From the NCBI GenBank assembly GCA_964580185.1, contig CAZOJQ010000001.1, positions 116,112 through 180,111 of the forward strand: a DNA stretch of 64,000 bases, given 5' to 3'. This document shows, one piece after another, positions 43,597-51,821 of this stretch. Source of the DNA: CAYWWY01 sp964580185. GTDB taxonomy: Bacteria > Thermotogota > Thermotogae > MWEM01. Numbering within the stretch: the first letter of the stretch is position 1; every line of letters begins with the position of its first letter. The translations under genes and the position numbers were made by a program. The notes under the pieces are model-generated. The model made no database searches. It had not been told where the DNA came from and saw nothing but the letters and a program-made list of their open reading frames with translations.

Positions 43597-43836
43597 ATGC
43601 CTAGACCAATTGTGAAAAAATATAGAAAGCGAAAAATCCGAAAATGTGCCTTATGTGGGTCCAAGATCGATTTTGTGGACTATAAAGATCTACCCTTTTT
43701 AAAAGACTACTTGACCGATAAGGGAAAGATTATCCCCAAGCGGTTGAACGGAAACTGTGCAAAGCACCAGAGGATGATCAAATCGGCCATCAAGAAAGCC
43801 CGTCAAATTGCGCTGTTGCCTTTTGTCAGAGAATAA
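43597..43836 (+). CDS. rpsR: Ribosomal protein bS18, zinc-binding form
   Basis: A 79-residue 30S protein. It has CALCG near the N terminus and NGNCAKHQ later, making a Cys/His zinc site of the C+ type, with the basic segment KRLNG and a C-terminal helix LLPFVRE. AAGGAGGATATAGA precedes the ATG. It pairs with bS6 on the platform. A strong terminator follows at 43921. Confidence 0.97.
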   Translation: MPRPIVKKYRKRKIRKCALCGSKIDFVDYKDLPFLKDYLTDKGKIIPKRLNGNCAKHQRMIKSAIKKARQIALLPFVRE

Positions 43837-43920
43837 TTCTTTCGATTTGATTTCTCTTTGAATGGAATAAGCTCCATTGATCCATCGTTCGTAAGTGAAT
43901 ACAACTGGTAGAGTCTATAG

Positions 43921-43960
43921 AGCGCCAGAAAAGGATTATCCTTTTTTTGGCGCTTTTTTT
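43921..43960 (+). terminator. Terminator after rpsR
   Basis: A long interrupted stem (AGCGCCA / TGGCGCT outside, AAAAGGAT / ATCCTTTT inside) is followed by a run of T to 43960. It ends the ribosomal operon just before the glycerol-3-phosphate operon start at 43980. Confidence 0.9.
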
Positions 43961-43979
43961 ATCAAAACGGGGTGAGACT

Positions 43980-45431
43980 ATGGAACGTCGTTTGCGGGTC
44001 ATCGTTATCGGCGCGGGTATTGTTGGCGCCCTCATAGCTAGAGAGTTCACAAAGTATACGTGTGACGTAAGCCTTTTGGAACAGGAAACCGAAGCGGGAT
44101 GGGGTGTTACAAAAGCCAATTCCGCAATCGTCCACGGAGGGTACGATGACGAACCAGCCACAACGCGCGCGAAGTTCTGCGCGCAAGGCAATCAGATGTA
44201 TGATTCTTTATCGAAGGAATTGAACATTGATTTTCAACGAATCGGTTCCTATGTCCTCGCCTTTTCCGATGAAGAAATCCTCCATTTAGAGGGATTGCTG
44301 ACTCAGGCCAAAACAAATGGGGTAAATGGCTGCAGAATTGATCGAAGGGATAAAGTACTCGCGTGTCAACCCAAGTTGAACAAAATGCTGAAAGCGGCGT
44401 TTTGGTGCCCCTCCGCAGGAATCACCGAACCTTGGATGATCGCCATGACTGCAGTAGAGAGTATGCAAATCAACGGGGGGCGGTTTTACCCAGAAACCCC
44501 TGTCATAGGGATTGATGTGGATTGCAAAGGAGCCATTCGGGGCGTTCGGACAAGCAAAGAGTTCTTTCACGCGGATATTGTCGTGAATGCTTCTGGGCTT
44601 TTTGCCGATCAGATTACCCAGATGGTTGGTTTGGATCCTTTGCTTCTGTATCCAAGGAAAGGAGAGTATATCCTTTTGGACAAAAAGATGGGGACAATCG
44701 TATCGACTGTGATCTTTCCCGTCCCAACGAAGCAGTCGAAAGGGATTCTGATTGTTCCTACCGTCGACGGGGGGGTTCTACTAGGGCCCACCGCTGAGGA
44801 CCTTGATCAACGTTGCCTTGAAGACACTTCAACAACTCCAGTCGGTTTAGAAAGGATTAGAAGTTCCGTGCATCGATTGGTCCCGGATATTGATGAATCC
44901 CAAGTGGTTAAAACCTTTGCTGGCCTTCGCCCAGAGACCCCTCTGAAAGATTTTGTCGTTGGTCCTACGGAAATCAGGGGATTCTTCCAGGCAGCTGCAA
45001 TGCGTTCCCCCGGTTTGACAAGCGCTCCGGCCATTGCAAGATATATGGCCACAGAAGCGGTGCAAGAAGGTCTCGGTATCCAGCTACCTCCCAACCCTCA
45101 CTTTAGGCCAAATGTTCCGAAACCCATCCGAACATCTGAACAATCGGCAACCCAATGGGATGAACTGATCGCAAAAGACCCTCGATACGGAAAAATGATC
45201 TGCGTATGCAATCAGATCACAGAAGGAGAGATCCGCGATGCGATAATCCGAGGCGCTCGCACGGTGGACGGAATCAAGTTTAGGACTCGAGCCGGATTTG
45301 GCCACTGTCAGGGAGGGTTTTGCCTTCCCAAAATCGCTGAATTATTGCATCGATACGGGCATGTTCCAATGGATCAGGTAACGCTTCGGGGGAAAGGATC
45401 CATCCTTTTGTCAAACGAGGTACGTTCATGA
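43980..45431 (+). CDS. FAD-dependent glycerol-3-phosphate dehydrogenase-like protein with 2Fe-2S domain
   Basis: A 483-residue oxidoreductase. The FAD motif is VIVIGAGIVGALIAREF, and the DAO/GlpA fold is supported by KANSAIVHGGYD and GLRPET. The C-terminal 80 residues are a BFD-like iron-sulfur domain with CVCNQITEGEI and GHCQGGFC. It probably oxidises glycerol-3-phosphate or a related 2-hydroxy acid. The ATG has GGGGTGAG upstream. It overlaps the next oxidoreductase by ATGA and forms a trio with DUF1667, an arrangement I recall from Thermotoga and clostridia. Confidence 0.9.
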   Translation: MERRLRVIVIGAGIVGALIAREFTKYTCDVSLLEQETEAGWGVTKANSAIVHGGYDDEPATTRAKFCAQGNQMYDSLSKELNIDFQRIGSYVLAFSDEEILHLEGLLTQAKTNGVNGCRIDRRDKVLACQPKLNKMLKAAFWCPSAGITEPWMIAMTAVESMQINGGRFYPETPVIGIDVDCKGAIRGVRTSKEFFHADIVVNASGLFADQITQMVGLDPLLLYPRKGEYILLDKKMGTIVSTVIFPVPTKQSKGILIVPTVDGGVLLGPTAEDLDQRCLEDTSTTPVGLERIRSSVHRLVPDIDESQVVKTFAGLRPETPLKDFVVGPTEIRGFFQAAAMRSPGLTSAPAIARYMATEAVQEGLGIQLPPNPHFRPNVPKPIRTSEQSATQWDELIAKDPRYGKMICVCNQITEGEIRDAIIRGARTVDGIKFRTRAGFGHCQGGFCLPKIAELLHRYGHVPMDQVTLRGKGSILLSNEVRS

Positions 45432-46678
45432 AAGAGATCTATGTGGATGTCCTGGTTATCGGTGCAGGCGCTGCCGGAATGGCTGCCTCTATAGAAAGCG
45501 CAAGTCGAGGGTGTCGCACGATTCTTTTGGAGAGAGAAGATCGTTCGGGGGGCGTGTTGAATCAGTGCATTCATAATGGATTTGGCCTCCACGTATTCAA
45601 AGAAGAGTTGACAGGCCCCGAATACGCTGACCGCTTTCGAAGGCAGATGGAGGAAAAGGGGGTACAGGTCCGAACTGTGCAGTTTGTTCGTTCCATTGAT
45701 CCTTCCAAAAAAGCCGTGATTACGATTAGTCAAGACGGTGCCGTTGTCTTCTATTCCAAACGAGTGATTATGACAACAGGCGCTCGCGAGCGTGCATTCG
45801 GGAGCCTTATGATTCCAGGAACCCGTCCGTCCGGAATATACACGGCCGGGGTAGCTCAACGGTTTGTAAACCTTCAAAACCGTCTCCCAGGGAAGAAGGT
45901 TTTTGTTTTGGGCTCAGGCGATATCGGGCTCATCATGGCGCGAAGGTTGGCTCTGGAGGGAGCAGAGGTCTTAGGCGTAGCAGAATTGATGCCGTTCCCC
46001 GGGGGGTTGGCACGGAACATTGCACAGTGTTTGAATGATTTTGATATTCCATTGCACTTATCCACGAGTGTGGTTGAAGTCCATGGAAAAGACCGTTTGG
46101 AGGCAATTACGATCGCCCGGTTCGACCCTGAAACCCGAACCATCATTGACGGAAGCCAAGAAAAAATCGCAGTCGATACATTAATCCTGTCAGTGGGATT
46201 AATTCCCCAAAACGAATTGATCGATTCCTTTGTTCAAATCCATCCAATCACAAAAGGCGTAGTGGTTGATAGCATGATGAGGACAAGTCATCCTTGGATT
46301 TATGCAGCGGGGAACAACGTAGCCATATACGATCTTGTTGATTTCGTTACCATGGATGGAAAAATGGCAGGCCAAAATGCGAGTCGGCTTGAAGAACCCT
46401 TGCCAACAGATACCTTGCCGATCATTTTGGGAAAATCGGTAGGGGTAAGCATTCCGAACCAGATCGTCAAACAAGGGGAACCATTCGTTTTGTATCTTCG
46501 TAGCAAAAAAGTGATCGAGAAAGGGATAGTGGAGATCGGCCCGGGGTTGATCCGAAAAACACGGATCGGAATCAAACCCAGCGAGATGATTGATATCCCA
46601 TTCACCGGGAAGGAACTGGAGCAATTGCGCGCATTGAACTTGGATCGGGTTTATATTGATATTCAGGAGGGGTCCTGA
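45428..46678 (+). CDS. NAD(P)/FAD-dependent oxidoreductase of the glycerol-3-phosphate trio
   Basis: A 416-residue flavoprotein with an N-terminal FAD site (VLVIGAGAAGMAASIESAS), a second nucleotide site (VFVLGSGDIGLIMARRLA) and IYAAGNN near the end. It belongs to the pyridine nucleotide-disulfide oxidoreductase fold but lacks a redox CxxxxC disulfide near the FAD. It probably passes electrons from the GlpA-like protein to another carrier. Start and stop overlap the neighbouring genes, so the three proteins likely form a complex. Confidence 0.88.
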   Translation: MKEIYVDVLVIGAGAAGMAASIESASRGCRTILLEREDRSGGVLNQCIHNGFGLHVFKEELTGPEYADRFRRQMEEKGVQVRTVQFVRSIDPSKKAVITISQDGAVVFYSKRVIMTTGARERAFGSLMIPGTRPSGIYTAGVAQRFVNLQNRLPGKKVFVLGSGDIGLIMARRLALEGAEVLGVAELMPFPGGLARNIAQCLNDFDIPLHLSTSVVEVHGKDRLEAITIARFDPETRTIIDGSQEKIAVDTLILSVGLIPQNELIDSFVQIHPITKGVVVDSMMRTSHPWIYAAGNNVAIYDLVDFVTMDGKMAGQNASRLEEPLPTDTLPIILGKSVGVSIPNQIVKQGEPFVLYLRSKKVIEKGIVEIGPGLIRKTRIGIKPSEMIDIPFTGKELEQLRALNLDRVYIDIQEGS

Positions 46679-47094
46679 TGGAGAAGCGAAACATGATCTG
46701 CGTTTCATGCCCGCTCGGTTGCGATCTAGAAGTCGAGATTCGCGGGGAAGAAATCGAGGTTAAAGGCTTTCGATGCAAACGGGGCGAAACCTATGCAAGA
46801 AACGAGATCTTGGATCCCAGAAGGATGGTTACTTCGAATGCTCGTGTGTCCAACGGGGACTTTCCTTTAGTGTCTGTGAAAACAACCGCTCCTTTACCCA
46901 AAGATCTCATAGGGAAATTGATTGAAGCCCTCAAGCATATTCACCTTGAACCGCCTATTCGGATTGGTCAGATCATTATCCAGAATTTTCAAAATACCGG
47001 GATTGATATTGTCGCTACTCGTGCGATCGGGTTCGATTCATCTGACCAAAGATGCAAACCCGACCGAGAGCTGAAAAAGGTTTCTGAAGGATAA
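46678..47094 (+). CDS. DUF1667 cysteine-rich protein
   Basis: A 138-residue protein with CVSCPLGCDL at the N terminus and GFRCKRGETYARNEILDPRRMVT, the signature of DUF1667. The four N-terminal cysteines resemble the Fe-S binding start of molybdopterin oxidoreductases. It probably carries a cluster in the complex with the two preceding flavoproteins. The start overlaps the previous stop by one base and is preceded by AGGAGGGG. Confidence 0.9.
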   Translation: MEKRNMICVSCPLGCDLEVEIRGEEIEVKGFRCKRGETYARNEILDPRRMVTSNARVSNGDFPLVSVKTTAPLPKDLIGKLIEALKHIHLEPPIRIGQIIIQNFQNTGIDIVATRAIGFDSSDQRCKPDRELKKVSEG

Positions 47095-47095
47095 A

Positions 47096-47111
47096 GGGAA
47101 CGCATGTTCCC
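47096..47111. repeat. Short inverted repeat after the DUF1667 gene
   Basis: GGGAAC gcat GTTCCC lies just after the stop, in the 129-bp gap between convergent genes. There is no T run, so it is at most a weak terminator. Confidence 0.35.
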
Positions 47112-47223
47112 GACGATGTCTTACGAAAAGTCGGATCCGCAAAGAAAAGCTCTCCCATTCCTTGAATCCTCATATAGAACCCTTCGAAGTATGAGAAATA
47201 TGCTCATCGATTCTTCCAACCGA

Positions 47224-48567
47224 TTAGAACCCTAGGATTGCACGAGCAATCGAAAGGTAGATGGCCAATCCGGTAATATCGATTATGGTTGTAATCAGTG
47301 GACCAGCCATAATTGCCGGGTCAAAACGAAATAGTTTTCCCAGGAAAGGCAGTGTAACCCCAAGCAAATTCGAGTATACCACTACAGTAAGAACTGCGAA
47401 CGAAGCAGCAATATTTACTTGCAGGTTCCCAGTAATCAACAATGCTCTCATAAAGAGAATCACACCGAGAATCAACCCCAACGATAATCCAACGATGATT
47501 TCACGAGACACGACCCGCCACCAATCTTTTAGTTTGACCTCTCCCATGGCCATTCCTCGGATCATCAAGGCAGAAATCTGGGAACCCGTATTCCCACCGG
47601 CATCCACCATGGTCGTCATAAACGCGGCAAGGATTGGGATTTGAGCAATCATTGTTTCAAAATTGGACACAACAAAACTATTCATACTCTCTAACAGCAA
47701 GAGACCGGCTAACCAGGGAAGTCGTTTTCGGATCAGGATGAACTTGGACGTGTGGAAATAGGAGGTAAAATTAACGTTCAGTCCTGCCATTTTCTGGATA
47801 TCTTCGGTGGCTTCTTCGTCGATAATATCCACGATATCATCGATTGGGATAATACCAACGAGCCTTTGATCGTTGTCTACTACCGGAATCACAACTAAGT
47901 CATGCCGTCTCATGATCCCAGCGACATTCTCCTGATCCTCAGTCGTATGTACGAAAAAAGGATCTTCCCGATAAATTGTCTCGATCAGTGTGTTTGGTTC
48001 TTCAAAGATAAGCTCATCTAGCTCCACCGTGCCGATGAGTTTCCGGTCTTCTTGTGTTACAAAGAGAGTATAAATGGTCTCGCTGTGTTTTCCAAATTTT
48101 CGTACCTTTTGCATCGCTTCTTCAACTGTCATATGTTCCTTCAAAAAGACATACTTGGGGGTCATAACCCGGCCTGCGGAATTTTCAGGATAGTTAAGGA
48201 TCTGGAGCGTCTGCCTTTTTTCCTCAGGAGTCAAAAACTCTAACAAGTTGGAAACCACGGTCGCGGGCATCTCATCCAACAATTCCGCTCGATCCGATGG
48301 ATCCATACTTCCTACGATATTCTTCAATAGATCGGCTTTCAGTAAGGCAATGAGTTCTAATTGTTCGTCGGGTTGAAGTTCAGAAAAGACTTCAGCAGCT
48401 ACTTCCTTGGAAAGCAGTCGGAATACGACCCCTTTTTCTTGAGGTTCCAGTTCTTCAATCATTTCGTATACAACGCTGGGTTCTTGATCGGCAAGAAGGT
48501 ACTTGAGGGTTTTTAAGTCATTGTGATCGATAATCTTGCGAATATCTACTTGAAGCTGTACTTTCAT
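47224..48567 (-). CDS. mgtE: Magnesium transporter MgtE
   Basis: A 447-residue Mg2+ channel. It has an N-terminal superhelical domain (about 1-125), two CBS domains (about 135-260) that sense cytoplasmic Mg2+, and five membrane helices with the pore signature DAGGNTGSQ. PNTLIETIYRED is typical of the second CBS region. AGGAGGCATGTC precedes the ATG. It is transcribed alone from an extended -10 promoter about 95 bp upstream. The leader is too short for an M-box riboswitch. Confidence 0.96.
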   Translation of the reverse strand: MKVQLQVDIRKIIDHNDLKTLKYLLADQEPSVVYEMIEELEPQEKGVVFRLLSKEVAAEVFSELQPDEQLELIALLKADLLKNIVGSMDPSDRAELLDEMPATVVSNLLEFLTPEEKRQTLQILNYPENSAGRVMTPKYVFLKEHMTVEEAMQKVRKFGKHSETIYTLFVTQEDRKLIGTVELDELIFEEPNTLIETIYREDPFFVHTTEDQENVAGIMRRHDLVVIPVVDNDQRLVGIIPIDDIVDIIDEEATEDIQKMAGLNVNFTSYFHTSKFILIRKRLPWLAGLLLLESMNSFVVSNFETMIAQIPILAAFMTTMVDAGGNTGSQISALMIRGMAMGEVKLKDWWRVVSREIIVGLSLGLILGVILFMRALLITGNLQVNIAASFAVLTVVVYSNLLGVTLPFLGKLFRFDPAIMAGPLITTIIDITGLAIYLSIARAILGF

Positions 48568-48662
48568 GACATGCCTCCTCTCAATTCATTTGGTATTGCT
48601 AAGGCGGACGACAACTAGGGGGGTACTCCATCAAATCAACTCCCTTCATGTTTTGTGTTCCA

Positions 48663-48671
48663 ATTATACCA
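48663..48671 (-). promoter_or_regulatory. Extended -10 promoter of mgtE
   Basis: TGGTATAAT on the minus strand, about 95 bp upstream of the mgtE start; no good -35 is present. It is divergent from the nucleoside hydrolase promoter. Confidence 0.6.
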
Positions 48672-48729
48672 AAAAAAAACGGATTTTGGATCTCGGCAGT
48701 TCTCCCTCTTCACTTTTGGAATCGCGATG

Positions 48730-48738
48730 TGATAAAAT
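48730..48738 (+). promoter_or_regulatory. Extended -10 promoter of the nucleoside locus
   Basis: TGATAAAAT lies 50 bp upstream of the nucleoside hydrolase GTG; the -35 region is weak. Confidence 0.5.
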
Positions 48739-48787
48739 AGTGCATAAAATCAAATCCCTGGATATGAGACTATGATGGAGGTGGATC

Positions 48788-49720
48788 GTGGGCAAACGGA
48801 AAATCATTCTGGATTGTGATCCCGGTCATGACGATGCAATGGCGATTCTTTTATGCGGAGCGAGTCCCGAACTCGAACTGCTTGGGATTACAACCGTCGC
48901 GGGGAACTCCTATGTGCACAACACCACTCGAAACGCGCTCATTATCACTGAAATGGCAAATATGGATGTTCCAATCGTTCAGGGAGCTTCGAAACCGTTG
49001 ATTCGTGATCAGATCGTTGCGCCCGACATCCACGGCGAATCCGGTCTTGAAGGGGTAACTTTGCCCAATCCATCACGAAAGCCCATAGACGAACATGCCG
49101 TTCCATGGATCGCAAGAATGGTTGAACAATATCCTAGAGAAGTGACACTGGCTCCTACAGGACCCTTAACCAACATCGCCCTCTTTTTGATGCAGTACCC
49201 CCATCTAGCAGAACATGTGGTGGAAATCGCCCTAATGGGCGGGGGAATTGCGTTTGGGAATACGACTCCTGTTGCTGAGTTCAATATTTTCGCTGATCCA
49301 GAAGCGGCGCACATTGTCTTTTCGAGCAATATACCCACTACGGTTTTTGGTCTAGATGTCACCCATCAAGCAAAAATCTTTATGGACGAAATCCGCACGA
49401 TTGAAAGCTACCCATCGGAAGTGGTCTCGAAAATGGGGACTCTCTTGGGGTTTTTCCATGGGACATACTTCGATGTTTTTGGGATCGAAGGCGCTCCGCT
49501 CCATGATCCATGTGTAATTGCATACTTGATCGAGCCTCGGCTCTTCCAGTTTGTTGACTATTACACCCAAGTTGAGCTAAAAGGTTCTTTGACGTACGGG
49601 CAAACTGTTGTCGATTATTGGAGCCAATCTCGTAAGAAACCCAATGCGCGATGGGCAACTCATATTGATCGGGATGGGTACATCCAGCTGCTATACGATC
49701 GAATGACATCTTTTTCATAA
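48788..49720 (+). CDS. Inosine/uridine-preferring nucleoside hydrolase
   Basis: A 310-residue enzyme that cuts the N-glycosidic bond of ribonucleosides to give base and ribose. The Ca2+-binding DCDPGHDDAMA motif is at 9-19, with TVAGN, the GPLTN segment, MGGG and a C-terminal HDPCVIAYL. No signal peptide is present. The start is GTG with GATGGAGG upstream. It leads the nucleoside locus of hydrolase, phosphorylase and ABC uptake genes. The base preference is not certain. Confidence 0.93.
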   Translation: MGKRKIILDCDPGHDDAMAILLCGASPELELLGITTVAGNSYVHNTTRNALIITEMANMDVPIVQGASKPLIRDQIVAPDIHGESGLEGVTLPNPSRKPIDEHAVPWIARMVEQYPREVTLAPTGPLTNIALFLMQYPHLAEHVVEIALMGGGIAFGNTTPVAEFNIFADPEAAHIVFSSNIPTTVFGLDVTHQAKIFMDEIRTIESYPSEVVSKMGTLLGFFHGTYFDVFGIEGAPLHDPCVIAYLIEPRLFQFVDYYTQVELKGSLTYGQTVVDYWSQSRKKPNARWATHIDRDGYIQLLYDRMTSFS

Positions 49721-49746
49721 CAGAGGAAAAGAAAGGAGCGGTTTTT

Positions 49747-50517
49747 ATGCCTGAAGACCCCATTTATCACATTCAAGTCGGGCAAAAGGATATCGGGAAC
49801 TACGTAATTTTACCCGGTGACCGCGGACGCGTCGAACGGATTGCCAAGTACTTGGATCAGGTGAGACCGGTTGCAAGCAATCGAGAGTATTATACGATGA
49901 CAGGGTATTTACAAGGAGAGAAAGTATCGGTTATGTCTACTGGCATGGGCGCACCTTGCATTACCATTGCGGTAGAGGAACTCCGGACATTGGGTGTCCA
50001 CACCTATATACGGATCGGCACTGCAGGGGGACTGCAACCGGCTTTAACCCGCCTAGGAGATGGAGTCATCGCAACAGGAGCCATTCGTGACGACGGAACG
50101 ACAGCTCGGTATATACCCGAATCCTATCCCGCTATCGCTCATCCGGACGTTGTGGAAGCATTACGGCAAGCAGCGAAAACCAAACATGAACGTGTACACC
50201 ACGGGATTGTCCTTTCTACAGACGCGTACTATGCTCGAAACTTCAATATCGAAGAGACCCGACAACTCTTGGATCTCTTTATTCGCGGGAACGCCCTTTG
50301 CGTTGAAATGGAGGTCTCTGGTCTATTTGTTCTTGGAAGCCTTTTCGGGCTGCGTTGTGGCGCGATTCTAACGGTCCGAGAAGAGACAAATGATAAAGGA
50401 GAGTACACCCACCAAGCGGGAGATATATTTGAGAAAGGGCTGGAACGATCCATTCAGACAACCATAGAGGCAATCCGGATCCTGATCGAAACAGACAAAC
50501 GCAGTGAACTGTCATAG
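49747..50517 (+). CDS. udp: Uridine phosphorylase (NP-I family)
   Basis: A 256-residue phosphorylase that splits uridine with phosphate into uracil and ribose-1-phosphate. Motifs are ILPGDRGRVERIA, the phosphate/ribose segment YIRIGTAGGLQP, and the C-terminal VEMEVSGLFVLG with VREETND. GAAAGGAGCGG precedes the ATG. It lies 26 bp after the nucleoside hydrolase gene. A purine-specific activity is less likely but cannot be excluded from sequence alone. Confidence 0.9.
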   Translation: MPEDPIYHIQVGQKDIGNYVILPGDRGRVERIAKYLDQVRPVASNREYYTMTGYLQGEKVSVMSTGMGAPCITIAVEELRTLGVHTYIRIGTAGGLQPALTRLGDGVIATGAIRDDGTTARYIPESYPAIAHPDVVEALRQAAKTKHERVHHGIVLSTDAYYARNFNIEETRQLLDLFIRGNALCVEMEVSGLFVLGSLFGLRCGAILTVREETNDKGEYTHQAGDIFEKGLERSIQTTIEAIRILIETDKRSELS

Positions 50518-50657
50518 GCGTACGGTTTTTTCGCTGAACAGAGGGATGATCATTATCGTCCATAAGGCATAAATTCTCACCATAATCCATTGAAAAACGC
50601 AATCCCGTGTGGAATTTGTGATTGATGGCTGGAAAGCCGAAAAAGGAGGGAAAAGGC

Positions 50658-51755
50658 ATGAAGAAACTGTTCGTAATTGCACTGATGGTTCTTTTGGCAG
50701 TAGCAGGGTTCTCGCAGTTAAGAGTGGCCGTATTGATCAACGGGACATTGGGGGACAAATCGTTCTTTGATTCTGCTGCCCGCGGCGCGCAAATGATCAC
50801 CGAAGAATTGGGGATCCCCACCCGAGTCATCGAGATGGGTTACAACCCAGCAGAATGGGAACCCACACTGGACGATATATCGGATTCGTACCTATACGAC
50901 TTGATCATCGTCGGAACATGGCAAATGGTAGAGATTTTGGAACGGATCGCTCCATTGTATCCAGACATCAACTACGTGATTTTTGACACCGATATGGATT
51001 ACTCCAAAGGCACGCTGGGTAACGTATACTCCATTACCTACAAACAAAATGAAGGTTCGTTCCTTGCAGGCGCGCTCGCTGCTTTAGTTTCCACTTCCGG
51101 TAAGTTCCCTTACACGCTCCCGAATCGGAAAGTAATCGGGTTGCTTGGCGGAATGGATATTGGGGTTATCAATGACTTTCTGGTTGGATACATCGAAGGC
51201 GCTCTTTATGTAGACAAGGATATGAAAGTAGCCCTCTCCTATGTTGGAGCTTGGAATGACCCTGCGAAGGGAAAAGAGTTTACCCTGTCCATGTACCGCC
51301 AGAATGCGGACGTAGTCTTCGCAGTCGCAGGAGAGACTGGCAATGGAGTTTTGGAAGCTGCCAAAGAAATGGGTCGATGGTCGATCGGTGTTGACTCTGA
51401 TATGCAGTTAATCTATGAAGCGACTGATATGGGCATTGTCAACCATACGTTGACATCCATGCTAAAAAACGTAGACCAATCATTGCTTCGCGCAGTTCGA
51501 TTGTATACTGAGGGAACGCTTCAATTCGGTGCCAATGAAGCCTTAGGTTTGGCCGAAGGAGCGGTAGGTTTGGCAATGAATCAATACTTTGAAAAAGTGT
51601 TGGCCATGGATCAACCTGACTCTCTCGAACCCACTGTTGCTGAAACACTTCGATATTTGGAGCAACGAATCATTAATGGTGAAATCACGGTAAGCTCAGC
51701 ATTTGGAATGACCAACGAAGAACTGGATCGCATTCGAAATTCGGTTCGACCGTAA
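50658..51755 (+). CDS. BMP-family nucleoside-binding protein (PnrA-like)
   Basis: A 365-residue secreted receptor. Residues 1-19 are a signal peptide without a lipobox Cys (ALMVLLAVAGFSQ), so it is probably a soluble periplasmic protein. The mature part has the BMP/PnrA pattern (NGTLGDKSFFDSAARGAQ, YKQNEGSFLAGALA, GVLEAAKEMG). It captures nucleosides for the following ABC transporter. The ATG at 50658 has AAAGGAGGG upstream. It is separated from the ATPase gene by a hairpin that probably keeps receptor levels high. Confidence 0.92.
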   Translation: MKKLFVIALMVLLAVAGFSQLRVAVLINGTLGDKSFFDSAARGAQMITEELGIPTRVIEMGYNPAEWEPTLDDISDSYLYDLIIVGTWQMVEILERIAPLYPDINYVIFDTDMDYSKGTLGNVYSITYKQNEGSFLAGALAALVSTSGKFPYTLPNRKVIGLLGGMDIGVINDFLVGYIEGALYVDKDMKVALSYVGAWNDPAKGKEFTLSMYRQNADVVFAVAGETGNGVLEAAKEMGRWSIGVDSDMQLIYEATDMGIVNHTLTSMLKNVDQSLLRAVRLYTEGTLQFGANEALGLAEGAVGLAMNQYFEKVLAMDQPDSLEPTVAETLRYLEQRIINGEITVSSAFGMTNEELDRIRNSVRP

Positions 51756-51771
51756 AGACTACATGAAAAAG

Positions 51772-51807
51772 GGAGACGCATGGAACTCCATGCGTCTCCG
51801 TATTTTT
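51772..51807 (+). terminator. Attenuator hairpin between binding protein and ABC ATPase
   Basis: A perfect 13-bp stem (GGAGACGCATGGA / TCCATGCGTCTCC) is followed by GTATTTTT. It lies between the BMP stop and the ATPase ribosome site, and should end most transcripts while allowing some readthrough. Confidence 0.8.
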
Positions 51808-51821
51808 CAGGAGGGATTGTC

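Noticed and set aside
48568..48662. M-box Mg2+ riboswitch before mgtE
   Set aside because: The leader is only about 95 nt, too short for an M-box, and no matching stems were seen.
51780..51821. N-terminal extension of the nucleoside ABC ATPase
   Set aside because: The extension would encode the terminator hairpin and has no ribosome site; the GTG at 51822 has AGGAGGG at good spacing.
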